DNA of 6,489 nt from an uncultured Eubacteriales bacterium. Lineage in GTDB: Bacteria > Bacillota > Clostridia > Christensenellales > Borkfalkiaceae. Made by a program: the position numbers and the translations under genes. Within the stretch, counting starts at the first letter, position 1, and each line of letters opens with the position of its first letter. Under the pieces are notes generated by a model. It ran no database searches. It saw only the letters and a list, made by a program, of their open reading frames with translations, and was not told the origin of the DNA. Shown piece after piece: positions 1 through 5,978 of the stretch. The stretch lies in the NCBI GenBank assembly GCA_900549005.1, contig URMT01000093.1, forward strand, positions 1 to 6,489, in the 5' to 3' direction.

Positions 1-731
1 TTTATGTTGATTAAATCTATGGTGTCCTTGGTAAAGGCATACTGCTTCTGCTCGCGGCTTAAAAGCTCTTCTAACACGAACTTGTCCTGTTCGAGCGCCT
101 TGTTGCGCTCTTTGAGCTTTGTGTGTTCGAGTATGCCGCATTGCAGCCCGATTGCAAACAGACAGCACAGCAGCGCATACAGACGGTAAAGTATGTTCCA
201 TTCGTCGAACCACGGAATAAGCGAACTTAAAACATAGGTAAAAGCTATGGTGAGCGCGGCTATTACGAACTCAGTAACCCTGCCCTTCATTCCGCCCTTG
301 TGAGCGTCGCTGACGGGCATAAACAGAAACATCAGAACGTATTCCACCACATAGAGGGGAATGTATATTCCCAGCGCGGCGGCCTGGCTCAGTTCGCCGA
401 TAGATTCGTAGATGATGAACAGCACGTCCCACATAAGATGCTGTATGGCAAACCCTTCCACCACGTAAAACAGCACGTCGAGCGGGGATACCTTGAAGAT
501 GAACAGCCCCGCAAAAAAGGCGAGGGCGAGGTCGATGAGGTAGCTCATACCGAACGGACCGATGGCAAGAAAAGGCATAAAGACCAGCGAAACAGAGAGC
601 GCCGCCACCACAGCAAGCCTCAGCCATATAAAACGGCGCTTTTCCTGCCTGCGCATAAGTATGAACATAGGGATAAAAACTTCGTAAAAGAAGTTGAGCT
701 GCCCCAGAAGTATAAGAGAATAGTAATTCAT
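1..731 (-). CDS. Multi-pass membrane sensor histidine kinase, AgrC/GHKL type, 3' end beyond window (partial)
   Basis: The frame opens at an ATG (729-731) and runs without a stop to the window edge, giving about 243 residues of an N-terminal part. Hydrophobic stretches near residues 5-26, 36-56, 62-80, 86-109, 118-138, 153-172 and 182-200 suggest six or seven membrane segments with short loops. A charged, probably coiled-coil linker follows (about 203-230). The last visible residues read QYAFTKDTIDLINI, matching the stretch just before the HDLKHQ-type phosphoacceptor motif of GHKL sensor kinases that pair with LytTR regulators. The histidine and ATPase domain lie outside the window. The gene starts 15 nt after the LytTR regulator's stop, with AAAGG (739-743) as ribosome binding site, so the two are almost certainly one operon and one phosphorelay. 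The ligand is unknown; no AgrB/AgrD-like genes are visible. A longer ATG ORF in another frame (271-750) is a shadow. Confidence 0.83.
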   Translation of the reverse strand, partial: MNYYSLILLGQLNFFYEVFIPMFILMRRQEKRRFIWLRLAVVAALSVSLVFMPFLAIGPFGMSYLIDLALAFFAGLFIFKVSPLDVLFYVVEGFAIQHLMWDVLFIIYESIGELSQAAALGIYIPLYVVEYVLMFLFMPVSDAHKGGMKGRVTEFVIAALTIAFTYVLSSLIPWFDEWNILYRLYALLCCLFAIGLQCGILEHTKLKERNKALEQDKFVLEELLSREQKQYAFTKDTIDLINI

Positions 732-746
732 TTTTAAACCTTTGCA

Positions 747-1463
747 TCACTTTATGCCCGTGCCCGCAAAGTATGCGGCAAGGTCGTTCATAAACTGCTT
801 TTTGCGGGTGCGGCTGATGTGTATCGAGTCGCCGTTTTCAAGGGAGACCATATCGTCGTTTACCCCCGTCACGCATTGCAGGTTTACCACATAGCAGTTG
901 TTGCAGCGCGAAAACGTTCTGGCGTCGAGCTGCTCCTCTATCCCTTTGAGCGAACCGCGGAAATTTATCGTCTCCTTTCTGGTGTGCATACACACGTCGT
1001 GCATAACAATCTCTATGTAATATATGTCTTCGTAGTCCACGCGGCGGAGTATGCCCGAAGATTTCACCCACACGAAATCGGTCGAGCGGCGCTGGTGCTC
1101 GGCGCAGATTTTATCCATCTCCAACGAAAAATCGAAGTAAGACACGGGCTTGACCATAAAGTCCATAGCGTTCACCTTATAGCCCTTTATGGCAAGCTGC
1201 GCCATATTCGTGACGAATATCAGCACCACGTCTTTATCCACTTCGCGCAGTTTTTCGGCGGCCTCCATACCGTCGATTAGCGGCATCTTTATGTCCATAA
1301 ACACGGCGTCGAAGCCCGGGCGGTAGCCCGTAACGAAATCCAGCCCGTTGCCGAACGTGGTTATGCTGTACTTTATATTCTTTTCTTTGCAGTAGCGCGC
1401 CACATATTCGCGCATAAGCTCCGTCTGGCTGAATTCGTCCTCGACGATGGCTATTTTTATCAA
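747..1463 (-). CDS. LytTR-family (AgrA/VirR-like) response regulator
   Basis: This 238-residue protein has a receiver domain (about 1-120) and a C-terminal LytTR DNA-binding domain (about 131-232). The receiver carries the acidic pocket E8-D9, phosphoacceptor D57 in FMDIKMP, switch T85 and K105 in VKP. The LytTR part shows the family's F-x-R-C...Y-x-V-N-L segment at 184-195 (FSRCNNCYVVNL), with Cys190 where Ser or Gly is more usual. It should bind DNA as a dimer at paired repeats and be activated by the kinase encoded just downstream. The start codon is TTG (1461-1463). It is chosen because GGGGAGGGG (1470-1478) lies 6 nt upstream and no in-frame ATG or GTG fits. An ATG overlapping that site is in another frame and soon hits a stop. 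The family call is secure; target genes cannot be read from the sequence. Confidence 0.95.
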   Translation of the reverse strand: MIKIAIVEDEFSQTELMREYVARYCKEKNIKYSITTFGNGLDFVTGYRPGFDAVFMDIKMPLIDGMEAAEKLREVDKDVVLIFVTNMAQLAIKGYKVNAMDFMVKPVSYFDFSLEMDKICAEHQRRSTDFVWVKSSGILRRVDYEDIYYIEIVMHDVCMHTRKETINFRGSLKGIEEQLDARTFSRCNNCYVVNLQCVTGVNDDMVSLENGDSIHISRTRKKQFMNDLAAYFAGTGIK

Positions 1464-1469
1464 CTCAAT

Positions 1470-1478
1470 CCCCTCCCC
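1470..1478 (-). promoter_or_regulatory. Ribosome binding site that fixes the TTG start of the LytTR regulator
   Basis: On the minus strand GGGGAGGGG is followed by a 6-nt spacer (ATTGAG) and then TTG at 1461-1463. This strong Shine-Dalgarno match decides the non-ATG start. Confidence 0.8.
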
Positions 1479-1514
1479 ATCTCATTATTACAGCCGCCCC
1501 GACGGAACAAATTC

Positions 1515-1534
1515 AGTATAAGTGTACTTATACT
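1515..1534. repeat. Palindrome AGTATAAGT-GT-ACTTATACT, candidate operator
   Basis: Two perfect 9-bp arms (1515-1523 and 1526-1534) are separated by GT. The site lies between the predicted transcription start and the LytTR regulator gene. It contains ATAAGTGT, which recurs at 1559-1566 and inverted at 1604-1611. It is AT-rich and too short-looped to be an obvious terminator, so a protein-binding site is the better reading. The identity of the binding protein is inferred only. Confidence 0.5.
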
Positions 1535-1558
1535 AACCCGCCCGCGAGGAACAGACAC

Positions 1559-1611
1559 ATAAGTGTTCGGGTGGTATTTTAACACAAAAATTTCAAATAT
1601 GCAACACTTAT
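1559..1611. repeat. 9-bp inverted repeat ATAAGTGTT / AACACTTAT spanning the promoter
   Basis: ATAAGTGTT (1559-1567) and its exact reverse complement AACACTTAT (1603-1611) are 35 bp apart. They bracket the predicted -10 box and overlap the outer edge of the -35 box of the LytTR regulator promoter. An operator pair for autoregulation is plausible. The motif does not clearly match the published AgrA/VirR repeat consensus, so the assignment is tentative. Confidence 0.45.
1576..1604 (-). promoter_or_regulatory. Predicted promoter of the LytTR two-component operon
   Basis: Read on the minus strand: -35 TTGCAT (1599-1604), a 17-nt spacer, then an extended -10 TGtTAAAAT whose hexamer is at 1576-1581. 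The -10 matches 5 of 6 consensus bases; the -35 matches only TTG, typical of a promoter that depends on an activator or on its extended -10. Transcription would begin near 1569, giving a leader of about 105 nt. Confidence 0.5.
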
Positions 1612-1674
1612 AAAAAAATAATTCGGCTCAGTCAAAGTACACAAATACTGACCTTCGGGCATATATCAGGAGGC

Positions 1675-1717
1675 AAAAAAACGCGCAGGCGGCACAACTG
1701 CCGCCTGCGCGTTTTTT
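1675..1717 (-). terminator. Strong intrinsic terminator of the radC-kinase-regulator operon
   Basis: A perfect 13-bp GC-rich stem (1682-1694 with 1699-1711) closes a 4-nt loop. It is extended by six A-T pairs and flanked by seven A on one side and six T on the other. On the minus strand it lies about 50 nt after the NarL-type regulator stop and ends in a T tract. The symmetry would let it stop plus-strand transcripts too. Confidence 0.92.
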
Positions 1718-1744
1718 AACCCGAATACGAATATAACCTGCAAT

Positions 1745-1770
1745 GATTGCGGCATATGTGCCGTGCAATC
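1745..1770. repeat. Imperfect palindrome overlapping the regulator stop codon (copy 2 of the GCGGCATAT motif)
   Basis: GATTGC (1745-1750) pairs with GCAATC (1765-1770) and GGCA (1751-1754) with TGCC (1759-1762), with a GT bulge. Positions 1749-1764 match 14 of 16 bases of the perfect palindrome at 2482-2497, so similar inverted repeats bracket the regulator gene. It could be a protein-binding site or an mRNA 3' hairpin. Confidence 0.5.
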
Positions 1771-2407
1771 AGGTAATTTCCTTGATTTTTGCAATGGCGT
1801 TCATACGGCTGTCTACCCCGAGTTTGAGGTAAATAGAGCTTATATAATTGCGCGCGGTGCCGTCTGAAAGTTTCATTGCAGAGGCAATCTGCCTGTTGGT
1901 GAAGCCGTCGGCGAGCATAAGGGCGACGTCTACCTCCCTGTCGGAAAGACCGTACGCCTTTTTCAGCTTTATCTGCCTGTCGGAAGACACGAGCATTGCG
2001 GCATCGGTTATCTTTTTGGCTATCTTTGAAGGAAGTATGGTGTCGCCTTCGTAGGCATTCTTGATTGCGTCGATGAGCGCGGCGGAACCTATGTCTTTCA
2101 GAAGATAGCCGCTGGCGCCGTTGTTTATGCCGCTTAAAATATAGTCGCTGTCGTCGAAGGTGGTAAGAATTATTATCTTTATGTCGGGGTCGCTCTCCTT
2201 GATGCGCTTGGTTGCGGCAACGCCGTTCATTTCCGGCATACGCACGTCCATCAGGATGACGTCGGGTTTGAGCGACTTTGCCATATCCACGGCCTGCAAG
2301 CCGTCGTAAGCTATTCCGCACACCTCAATATCGGGGCAGGTCTGCAAAACGCTTTTAATGCCCTCCGAAAGTATTTTCTGGTCGTCAGCAAGCATTACTC
2401 TTATCAT
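1769..2407 (-). CDS. NarL/FixJ-family response regulator with LuxR-type HTH
   Basis: The 212-residue length is standard for the family. The receiver (about 1-120) has D8-D9, phosphoacceptor D54 in ILMDVRMP, T82 in ILTTFDDSDYI and K104 in GYLLKD. A linker leads to a LuxR/GerE helix-turn-helix (about 153-210) containing LSDREVDVALMLADGFTNRQ and then SDGTARNYISSIYLKLGV. The recognition helix reads GTARNYIS where GTVKNHVS is more common, which may shift operator preference. The start is an ATG preceded by GAGAGGTG (2415-2422) with a 7-nt spacer. It sits 101 nt downstream of the HisKA_3 sensor kinase, its expected phosphodonor, and is last in the operon before the terminator at 1675-1717. Targets are unknown; the palindromes on both sides of the gene are candidate binding sites. 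Confidence 0.96.
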   Translation of the reverse strand: MIRVMLADDQKILSEGIKSVLQTCPDIEVCGIAYDGLQAVDMAKSLKPDVILMDVRMPEMNGVAATKRIKESDPDIKIIILTTFDDSDYILSGINNGASGYLLKDIGSAALIDAIKNAYEGDTILPSKIAKKITDAAMLVSSDRQIKLKKAYGLSDREVDVALMLADGFTNRQIASAMKLSDGTARNYISSIYLKLGVDSRMNAIAKIKEIT

Positions 2408-2481
2408 AAACGTTCACCTCTCATTGCACGCGCAAACCGCGCAAAAAACAAAATTGTTTGCCGTAAAAACGTGCGTTGTAT

Positions 2482-2497
2482 GCGGCATATATGCCGC
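2482..2497. repeat. Perfect 16-bp palindrome GCGGCATATATGCCGC between kinase and regulator genes
   Basis: The sequence equals its own reverse complement, and as RNA gives a 6-bp stem with a TATA loop. It lies 12-27 nt after the kinase stop and about 75 nt before the regulator start. On the minus strand the next T run is some 11 nt further on, so it is not a standard intrinsic terminator. A protein operator, or an mRNA hairpin separating the two cistrons, both fit. A near copy lies at 1749-1764. Confidence 0.6.
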
Positions 2498-2508
2498 TCT
2501 TTTTAGTT

Positions 2509-3756
2509 TCAGGGATTGACTTCCGCCACGTCGGCGCGGATATAAATTTCCACTTCGCAGCCCTCTTCGGGTTCGGAAGTTATGCGCACCCCGCCGCCGA
2601 ATTCTGCGGCGCGCTCGCGCATACTTTTAAGCCCGTATCCCTCTTTGAAGTTTTCGCCCGCACCGCTTCCGTTATCGGAAACGAGCAAAGTTACCTCGTC
2701 CTTGCGCCTCTTGGCCTCGATATAAAACGCCGTGGCGCCGCCGTGGCGTATGCCGTTGGATATGCACTCCTTTACGCTGTTGCACAAAAAGCGCGTGCGC
2801 TCTTCGCCGAGCGCCACGTCCTCCACGTCGCAGCGAATCTTCAAATCGGTGGAGTCCACCGTCTGCGCCACAATCTCTTCTATGCCGTCCTTCAAGGATA
2901 TGGCGGCGGGCCTGCCCGCGAGCAGATGTACGGAGGAGCGCATCTGGTCGAGCGCGTTTTTTGCCTGTATGTTGGCGGAAATTATCTTGTTTTTTGCCTC
3001 TTCGGGGTCGGTGTCCACAAGCAGTTTGGCCGCCTCGGTCTGCATTATCACGGCGGTTATCGAATGTCCCGCGTTGTCGTGTATGTCTTTGGCTATTCTG
3101 TTGCGCTCTTCATATACCGCCGTTTTTGAAAGTTTTTCGTATGCCTTTTCAAGCTCCGCCTTGCTGGCGTCGGCTTCGGCAAGCGCCGCCGAAAGCCTGC
3201 GGCTCATACGGTAAAAGCGCATAAACGCCGTTATTACGGCAAAGTGTATCAGCAGTATGAAAAGGCCGAACAAACTGCCGCCCACTATGCCGACGACTGC
3301 GGTATAAACGGGCACTCCGCGATACAGCCTTATGCCGCCGAGCACGAACGAAAGCACGAATACGCCCGCAGATATGCCGAAAATAATAAAGCTGAGCTTT
3401 AAACTTTCGTTGTTGCTCGTATACAATTCGGTGGTGACCAGGCAGTACAGCACCACCGTGAAATCGTTGGCGGTTATCACCGACATAACGAGCAGAAAAA
3501 AGAAGTCTGCGCCGTATGCGGCGAGTTTTAGATTGAGGGGTTTTATTACATAGAATTTGAGCGCGGCCGAAACGTCGAGCAGTATGCAGCACACCACAAG
3601 CATAATGTACATCCACCACTCCTGCGCGTCGGGGTCTGACGAGGCGTATTGGGCGCATATCACCGCCTCCATAACGGCGAGCGCCGCTACCACCACCAGC
3701 CCCAGCCACTTGCGCACGTTCTCTATGGTAATTTTGAATTTATGTCTGTTTTCCAT
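2509..3756 (-). CDS. NarL-type sensor histidine kinase (HisKA_3 / HATPase_c)
   Basis: This is a 415-residue membrane kinase. Hydrophobic segments near 17-38, 47-70, 76-95, 98-113, 120-142 and 150-178 suggest about six passes with short loops and no sizeable extracellular sensor domain. A probable coiled coil follows (183-213). The HisKA_3 dimerisation domain has EERNRIAKDIHDNAGHS (217-232) with phosphoacceptor H226. The ATPase domain shows the N box VKECISNGIRH (328-338; E330, N334, H338), DNGSG (361-365) and the GYGLKSMRERA lid segment (373-383). It should autophosphorylate and pass phosphate to the NarL-type regulator encoded next. The start ATG lies inside the last codons of the radC-like gene (17-nt overlap counting its stop). 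No good ribosome binding site precedes it and an in-frame stop lies 18 nt upstream, so translational coupling is likely. The stimulus is unknown. Confidence 0.95.
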   Translation of the reverse strand: MENRHKFKITIENVRKWLGLVVVAALAVMEAVICAQYASSDPDAQEWWMYIMLVVCCILLDVSAALKFYVIKPLNLKLAAYGADFFFLLVMSVITANDFTVVLYCLVTTELYTSNNESLKLSFIIFGISAGVFVLSFVLGGIRLYRGVPVYTAVVGIVGGSLFGLFILLIHFAVITAFMRFYRMSRRLSAALAEADASKAELEKAYEKLSKTAVYEERNRIAKDIHDNAGHSITAVIMQTEAAKLLVDTDPEEAKNKIISANIQAKNALDQMRSSVHLLAGRPAAISLKDGIEEIVAQTVDSTDLKIRCDVEDVALGEERTRFLCNSVKECISNGIRHGGATAFYIEAKRRKDEVTLLVSDNGSGAGENFKEGYGLKSMRERAAEFGGGVRITSEPEEGCEVEIYIRADVAEVNP

Positions 3757-4453
3757 TTCTAAGAATACTGCTTATAGAAAATTGTCTCTCTATCCCGTCC
3801 AGCCTGCCGCTGTCGAAATAGCTGAATATATCGTCGTCAGAAGCGTATATCACGTGGTCGTAAAGGCGCACGTTGTTCATACTGCATATTATCTGGCACT
3901 GTTTGGTAAAATCGTCGTCCATAGCCGAAGGGCACGACGAACCCGCCGTATGGTTGTGCGCTATCACCATCGCGTAAGGATGGCTCACCGATATCAGCTT
4001 TATGACCTCTTCGGGCTGAACGACCACCCTGTCGCTCGCGCCCGAGGTAAAGCGGCATATGCGCGAAAGCCTGCCGTTTTTGTCTGTAAAATAAAGTTCA
4101 AGCACCTCCACCCTCTTTTCCCGCATACGCATCTTAACGAAGTCGAATATGTCGCCCCTGCACGAAAATACGGTAAAACTGTCTGCATTGTTGCCCTTTT
4201 CCACGCACTTGCCCAGACACATAAGATACAGAGCCACCTGTTCGCCGACGCCCGGCACGGAAACCAGCTCGTCATAGCTTGCCGAGAGCACCGCGCCTAT
4301 GCCGGGGAAGCGGCTTAACAGCTCGTGGGCTATGGGATTTGTGTTTTTGCGCGGGTATGCGTTGAAAAGCAGCATTTCAAGAATTTCGTGCTCGAACAGG
4401 TTGTCGCCGTTTTTCAGCTTTTCATAGAGCCTGCGCCTGTGACCTTCGTGCAA
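3740..4453 (-). CDS. radC: RadC-like JAMM-domain protein (UPF0758/DUF2466)
   Basis: With the chosen start the protein has 237 residues, close to the usual RadC length. The N-terminal part opens HEGHRRRLYEKL and contains helix-hairpin-helix-like turns (FPGIGAVL and VPGVGEQVALYL, about 49-78). The C-terminal MPN/JAMM domain has H-x-H-x7-S-x2-D: H166, H168, S176 and D179 (HNHTAGSSCPSAMD), followed by DHVIYA, so the metal site looks intact. HNHTAG replaces the common HNHPSG. The biochemical role of RadC proteins is unsettled despite the name; they are often linked to DNA repair or competence. The TTG start at 4451-4453 is preferred because GGGAGG (4459-4464) lies 5 nt upstream. An upstream in-frame TTG (4484-4486) has no such site and sits at the predicted transcription start. 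The gene is first in an operon with the kinase and regulator, an unusual association. Confidence 0.9.
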   Translation of the reverse strand: MHEGHRRRLYEKLKNGDNLFEHEILEMLLFNAYPRKNTNPIAHELLSRFPGIGAVLSASYDELVSVPGVGEQVALYLMCLGKCVEKGNNADSFTVFSCRGDIFDFVKMRMREKRVEVLELYFTDKNGRLSRICRFTSGASDRVVVQPEEVIKLISVSHPYAMVIAHNHTAGSSCPSAMDDDFTKQCQIICSMNNVRLYDHVIYASDDDIFSYFDSGRLDGIERQFSISSILRNGKQT

Positions 4454-4458
4454 TTTTT

Positions 4459-4464
4459 CCTCCC
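4459..4464 (-). promoter_or_regulatory. Ribosome binding site that fixes the TTG start of the radC-like gene
   Basis: GGGAGG on the minus strand is followed by AAAAA and TTG (4451-4453). If the longer TTG start at 4486 were used, this site would lie inside the coding region and the extra residues (HHILFFWEEK) would match nothing in the family. Confidence 0.75.
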
Positions 4465-4490
4465 AGAAAAACAAAATGTGGTGCAAATTT

Positions 4491-4519
4491 ATTGTAACAT
4501 AAAATTAAAAAAGTGTATA
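4491..4519 (-). promoter_or_regulatory. Predicted promoter of the radC-kinase-regulator operon
   Basis: On the minus strand: -35 TATACA (4514-4519, 4 of 6 consensus bases), 17-nt spacer, -10 TACAAT (4491-4496, 5 of 6). Transcription would begin near 4484, about 31 nt before the TTG start. It overlaps the divergent promoter of the dipeptidase gene almost exactly. Confidence 0.55.
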
Positions 4520-4521
4520 AT
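4492..4521 (+). promoter_or_regulatory. Predicted promoter of the M20 dipeptidase gene
   Basis: -35 TTGTAA (4492-4497, 4 of 6), 18-nt spacer, -10 TATAAT (4516-4521, full consensus). The start would be near 4528, leaving a leader of about 86 nt. Its -35 overlaps the -10 of the radC-side promoter and its -10 overlaps that promoter's -35, so the two should compete for polymerase. Confidence 0.6.
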
Positions 4522-4576
4522 AAATTTACGCCGCGGGCAAAATTTTTGGGCGCGCGGCGCAATATTTTTCAGGGAG

Positions 4577-4597
4577 CGGGGGAAAAGCAACCCCGCA
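4577..4597 (+). other. Hairpin in the dipeptidase mRNA leader
   Basis: GCGGGG (4576-4581 region) can pair with CCCCGC (4591-4596) around an A-rich loop. A run of six T (4603-4608) follows after ATACGG. The gap between stem and T run is too long for a standard terminator, so attenuation is possible but weakly supported. No known riboswitch is recognised in this leader. Confidence 0.3.
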
Positions 4598-4613
4598 TAC
4601 GGTTTTTTGCAAT

Positions 4614-5870
4614 ATGTCAGCATACATCGACGACATCAAAAAGAAAATTTCGCAGATAGTGCGCTTCCCCTCTTACCAGCAGCCCGCAGAAAGCGGCAAA
4701 CCCTTCGGCGCGCCCGCGGCAGAGGCGCTCACTTACTTTTTAAGCCTTGCGAAGGGTATGGGATTTGAAACGCACAACTACGACAACTACGCAGGCGACG
4801 TTATATTCGGCGAGGGCGAAGAGTTCGCCGTGCTCGCCCACCTCGACGTCGTTCCCGCGGGCAGCGGCTGGACGCACGAGCCGTTCGGCGGGGAGATAGA
4901 CAACGAAAACGCGCGCATTTGGGGCAGGGGCACTATGGACGACAAGGGCCCCGCGATAATAATGCTGTATTGCCTTAAAGCGCTCAAAGACGAGGGCTTT
5001 GTGCCCTCGCGCAAAATAAAACTGATAGTCGGCTGCAACGAAGAGACGGGCTGGGCGTGTATGGAACACTATAAAAAAGTTGCGCATATGCCCGAAGAGG
5101 GAATTTCGCCAGACGCCGATTTCCCCGTAATTTACGCCGAAAAAGGCATACTGCACCTTAAATTAAAGTTCACCGTAAAGGGCGCGAAGTTTGCCGAGCT
5201 CAAAGGCGGCGAGCGCGCGAATATGGTGTGCGATTTATGCACGGCCTCGGCAGACGGCTCGTTCGGCGACCCCGCGGCATACGGGCTTGCGCTCGAAGGC
5301 GGCAAGGTAATCTCGCGCGGCAAGTCGGCGCACGGCTCTACCCCCGACGAGGGCGTGAACGCCATAGAGCCTATGCTGCGCTACCTCAAACTGGACGGCA
5401 TAGCCGACCTTCTGTTCAAAGAAAAGCTGGGGCTCAAAGGCCTGAAAGACGAAACGGGCGAACTCACACTCTCGCCCGACGTGATAAAGAGCTGCGGCGA
5501 CGAAGTGTTCATCACCTGCGACATACGCTATCCAGCCACTATGGACGAACAGGACATACTCTCTGTCGTAAGCGGCTGCGGCATACCCTACGAAATTACC
5601 AACTCGCAGGCGCCGCTCTACGGCGAAAAGGACGGGTTCCTTATAAAGACGCTGTGTTCGGTATACAACGAGGTGTGCGGAACGGATATACAGCCGATTG
5701 CGATAGGAGGCGGCACGTATGCCAGGGCATTGAAGCGCGGCGCGGCGTTCGGCCCCGAGGAGGCGGGCGAAGAGAGCACCATTCACCAGGCAAACGAATA
5801 TATCACGTTTGAAAAGATAGAAAAGTGCTTCAAGATATACAAACTGGCGCTGGAAAGGCTTACGAAGTAA
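4614..5870 (+). CDS. M20-family metallodipeptidase, PepV/Sapep type
   Basis: This 418-residue cytoplasmic protein (no signal peptide) should hydrolyse dipeptides or short peptides with two bound metal ions. Visible M20 motifs: LAHLDVVPAG with H76 and D78; WGRGTMDDKGP with bridging D109; CNEETGW with catalytic E143 and metal ligand E144; SPDADFPVIYAEKG with a metal-binding Asp at 167 or 169; and STIHQANE near the end with H391. KSAHGSTPDEGVNA (237-250) is the conserved lid segment, with H240 probably helping bind substrate. All catalytic positions appear intact. PepV proteins are usually about 460-470 residues, so the lid domain is somewhat reduced. The ATG at 4614 lacks a convincing ribosome binding site; the nearest purine run (4571-4583) is 30 nt or more away and no other in-frame start lies upstream. 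The gene diverges from radC and is alone in its transcript. The exact substrate cannot be told. Confidence 0.94.
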   Translation: MSAYIDDIKKKISQIVRFPSYQQPAESGKPFGAPAAEALTYFLSLAKGMGFETHNYDNYAGDVIFGEGEEFAVLAHLDVVPAGSGWTHEPFGGEIDNENARIWGRGTMDDKGPAIIMLYCLKALKDEGFVPSRKIKLIVGCNEETGWACMEHYKKVAHMPEEGISPDADFPVIYAEKGILHLKLKFTVKGAKFAELKGGERANMVCDLCTASADGSFGDPAAYGLALEGGKVISRGKSAHGSTPDEGVNAIEPMLRYLKLDGIADLLFKEKLGLKGLKDETGELTLSPDVIKSCGDEVFITCDIRYPATMDEQDILSVVSGCGIPYEITNSQAPLYGEKDGFLIKTLCSVYNEVCGTDIQPIAIGGGTYARALKRGAAFGPEEAGEESTIHQANEYITFEKIEKCFKIYKLALERLTK

Positions 5871-5895
5871 GATTTGAATAATCTGATTTATGAAG

Positions 5896-5935
5896 TATGC
5901 CCTGCGCCGCGCAGAAAGGCGCGGCGCAGGGCATA
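5896..5935 (+). terminator. Strong 17-bp hairpin after the dipeptidase gene
   Basis: A perfect 17-bp, very GC-rich stem (5896-5912 with 5919-5935) closes a 6-nt loop, 25 nt after the stop codon. It is followed by ATTAAAAATATGG rather than a T tract. It may therefore work poorly as an intrinsic terminator, and instead pause polymerase or protect the mRNA 3' end. Its position just upstream of the tRNA promoter suggests it insulates the tRNA gene. Confidence 0.65.
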
Positions 5936-5978
5936 TTAAAAATATGGAGTACTTTTTGCAAAACACGCAGATAAAGTT

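Noticed and set aside
271..750. Minus-strand frame of 159 codons starting at 750
   Set aside because: It overlaps the regulator stop and gives an Arg/His-rich protein without motifs. The neighbouring frame from 731 encodes the membrane kinase.
1464..1674. A small gene between the two signalling operons
   Set aside because: The AT-rich stretch has an AGGAGG (plus strand, about 1668-1673) but no start codon follows at a useful distance, and no frame gives a plausible product.
2476..4318. Long plus-strand open frames (217 and 253 codons) opposite the kinase and radC-like genes
   Set aside because: Shadows of the GC-rich minus-strand genes. The minus frames have complete family motifs; the plus frames have none and no ribosome binding sites.
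4528..4613. Riboswitch or T-box in the dipeptidase leader
   Set aside because: No specifier loop, T-box sequence or known aptamer core is recognisable; only a short hairpin is supported.
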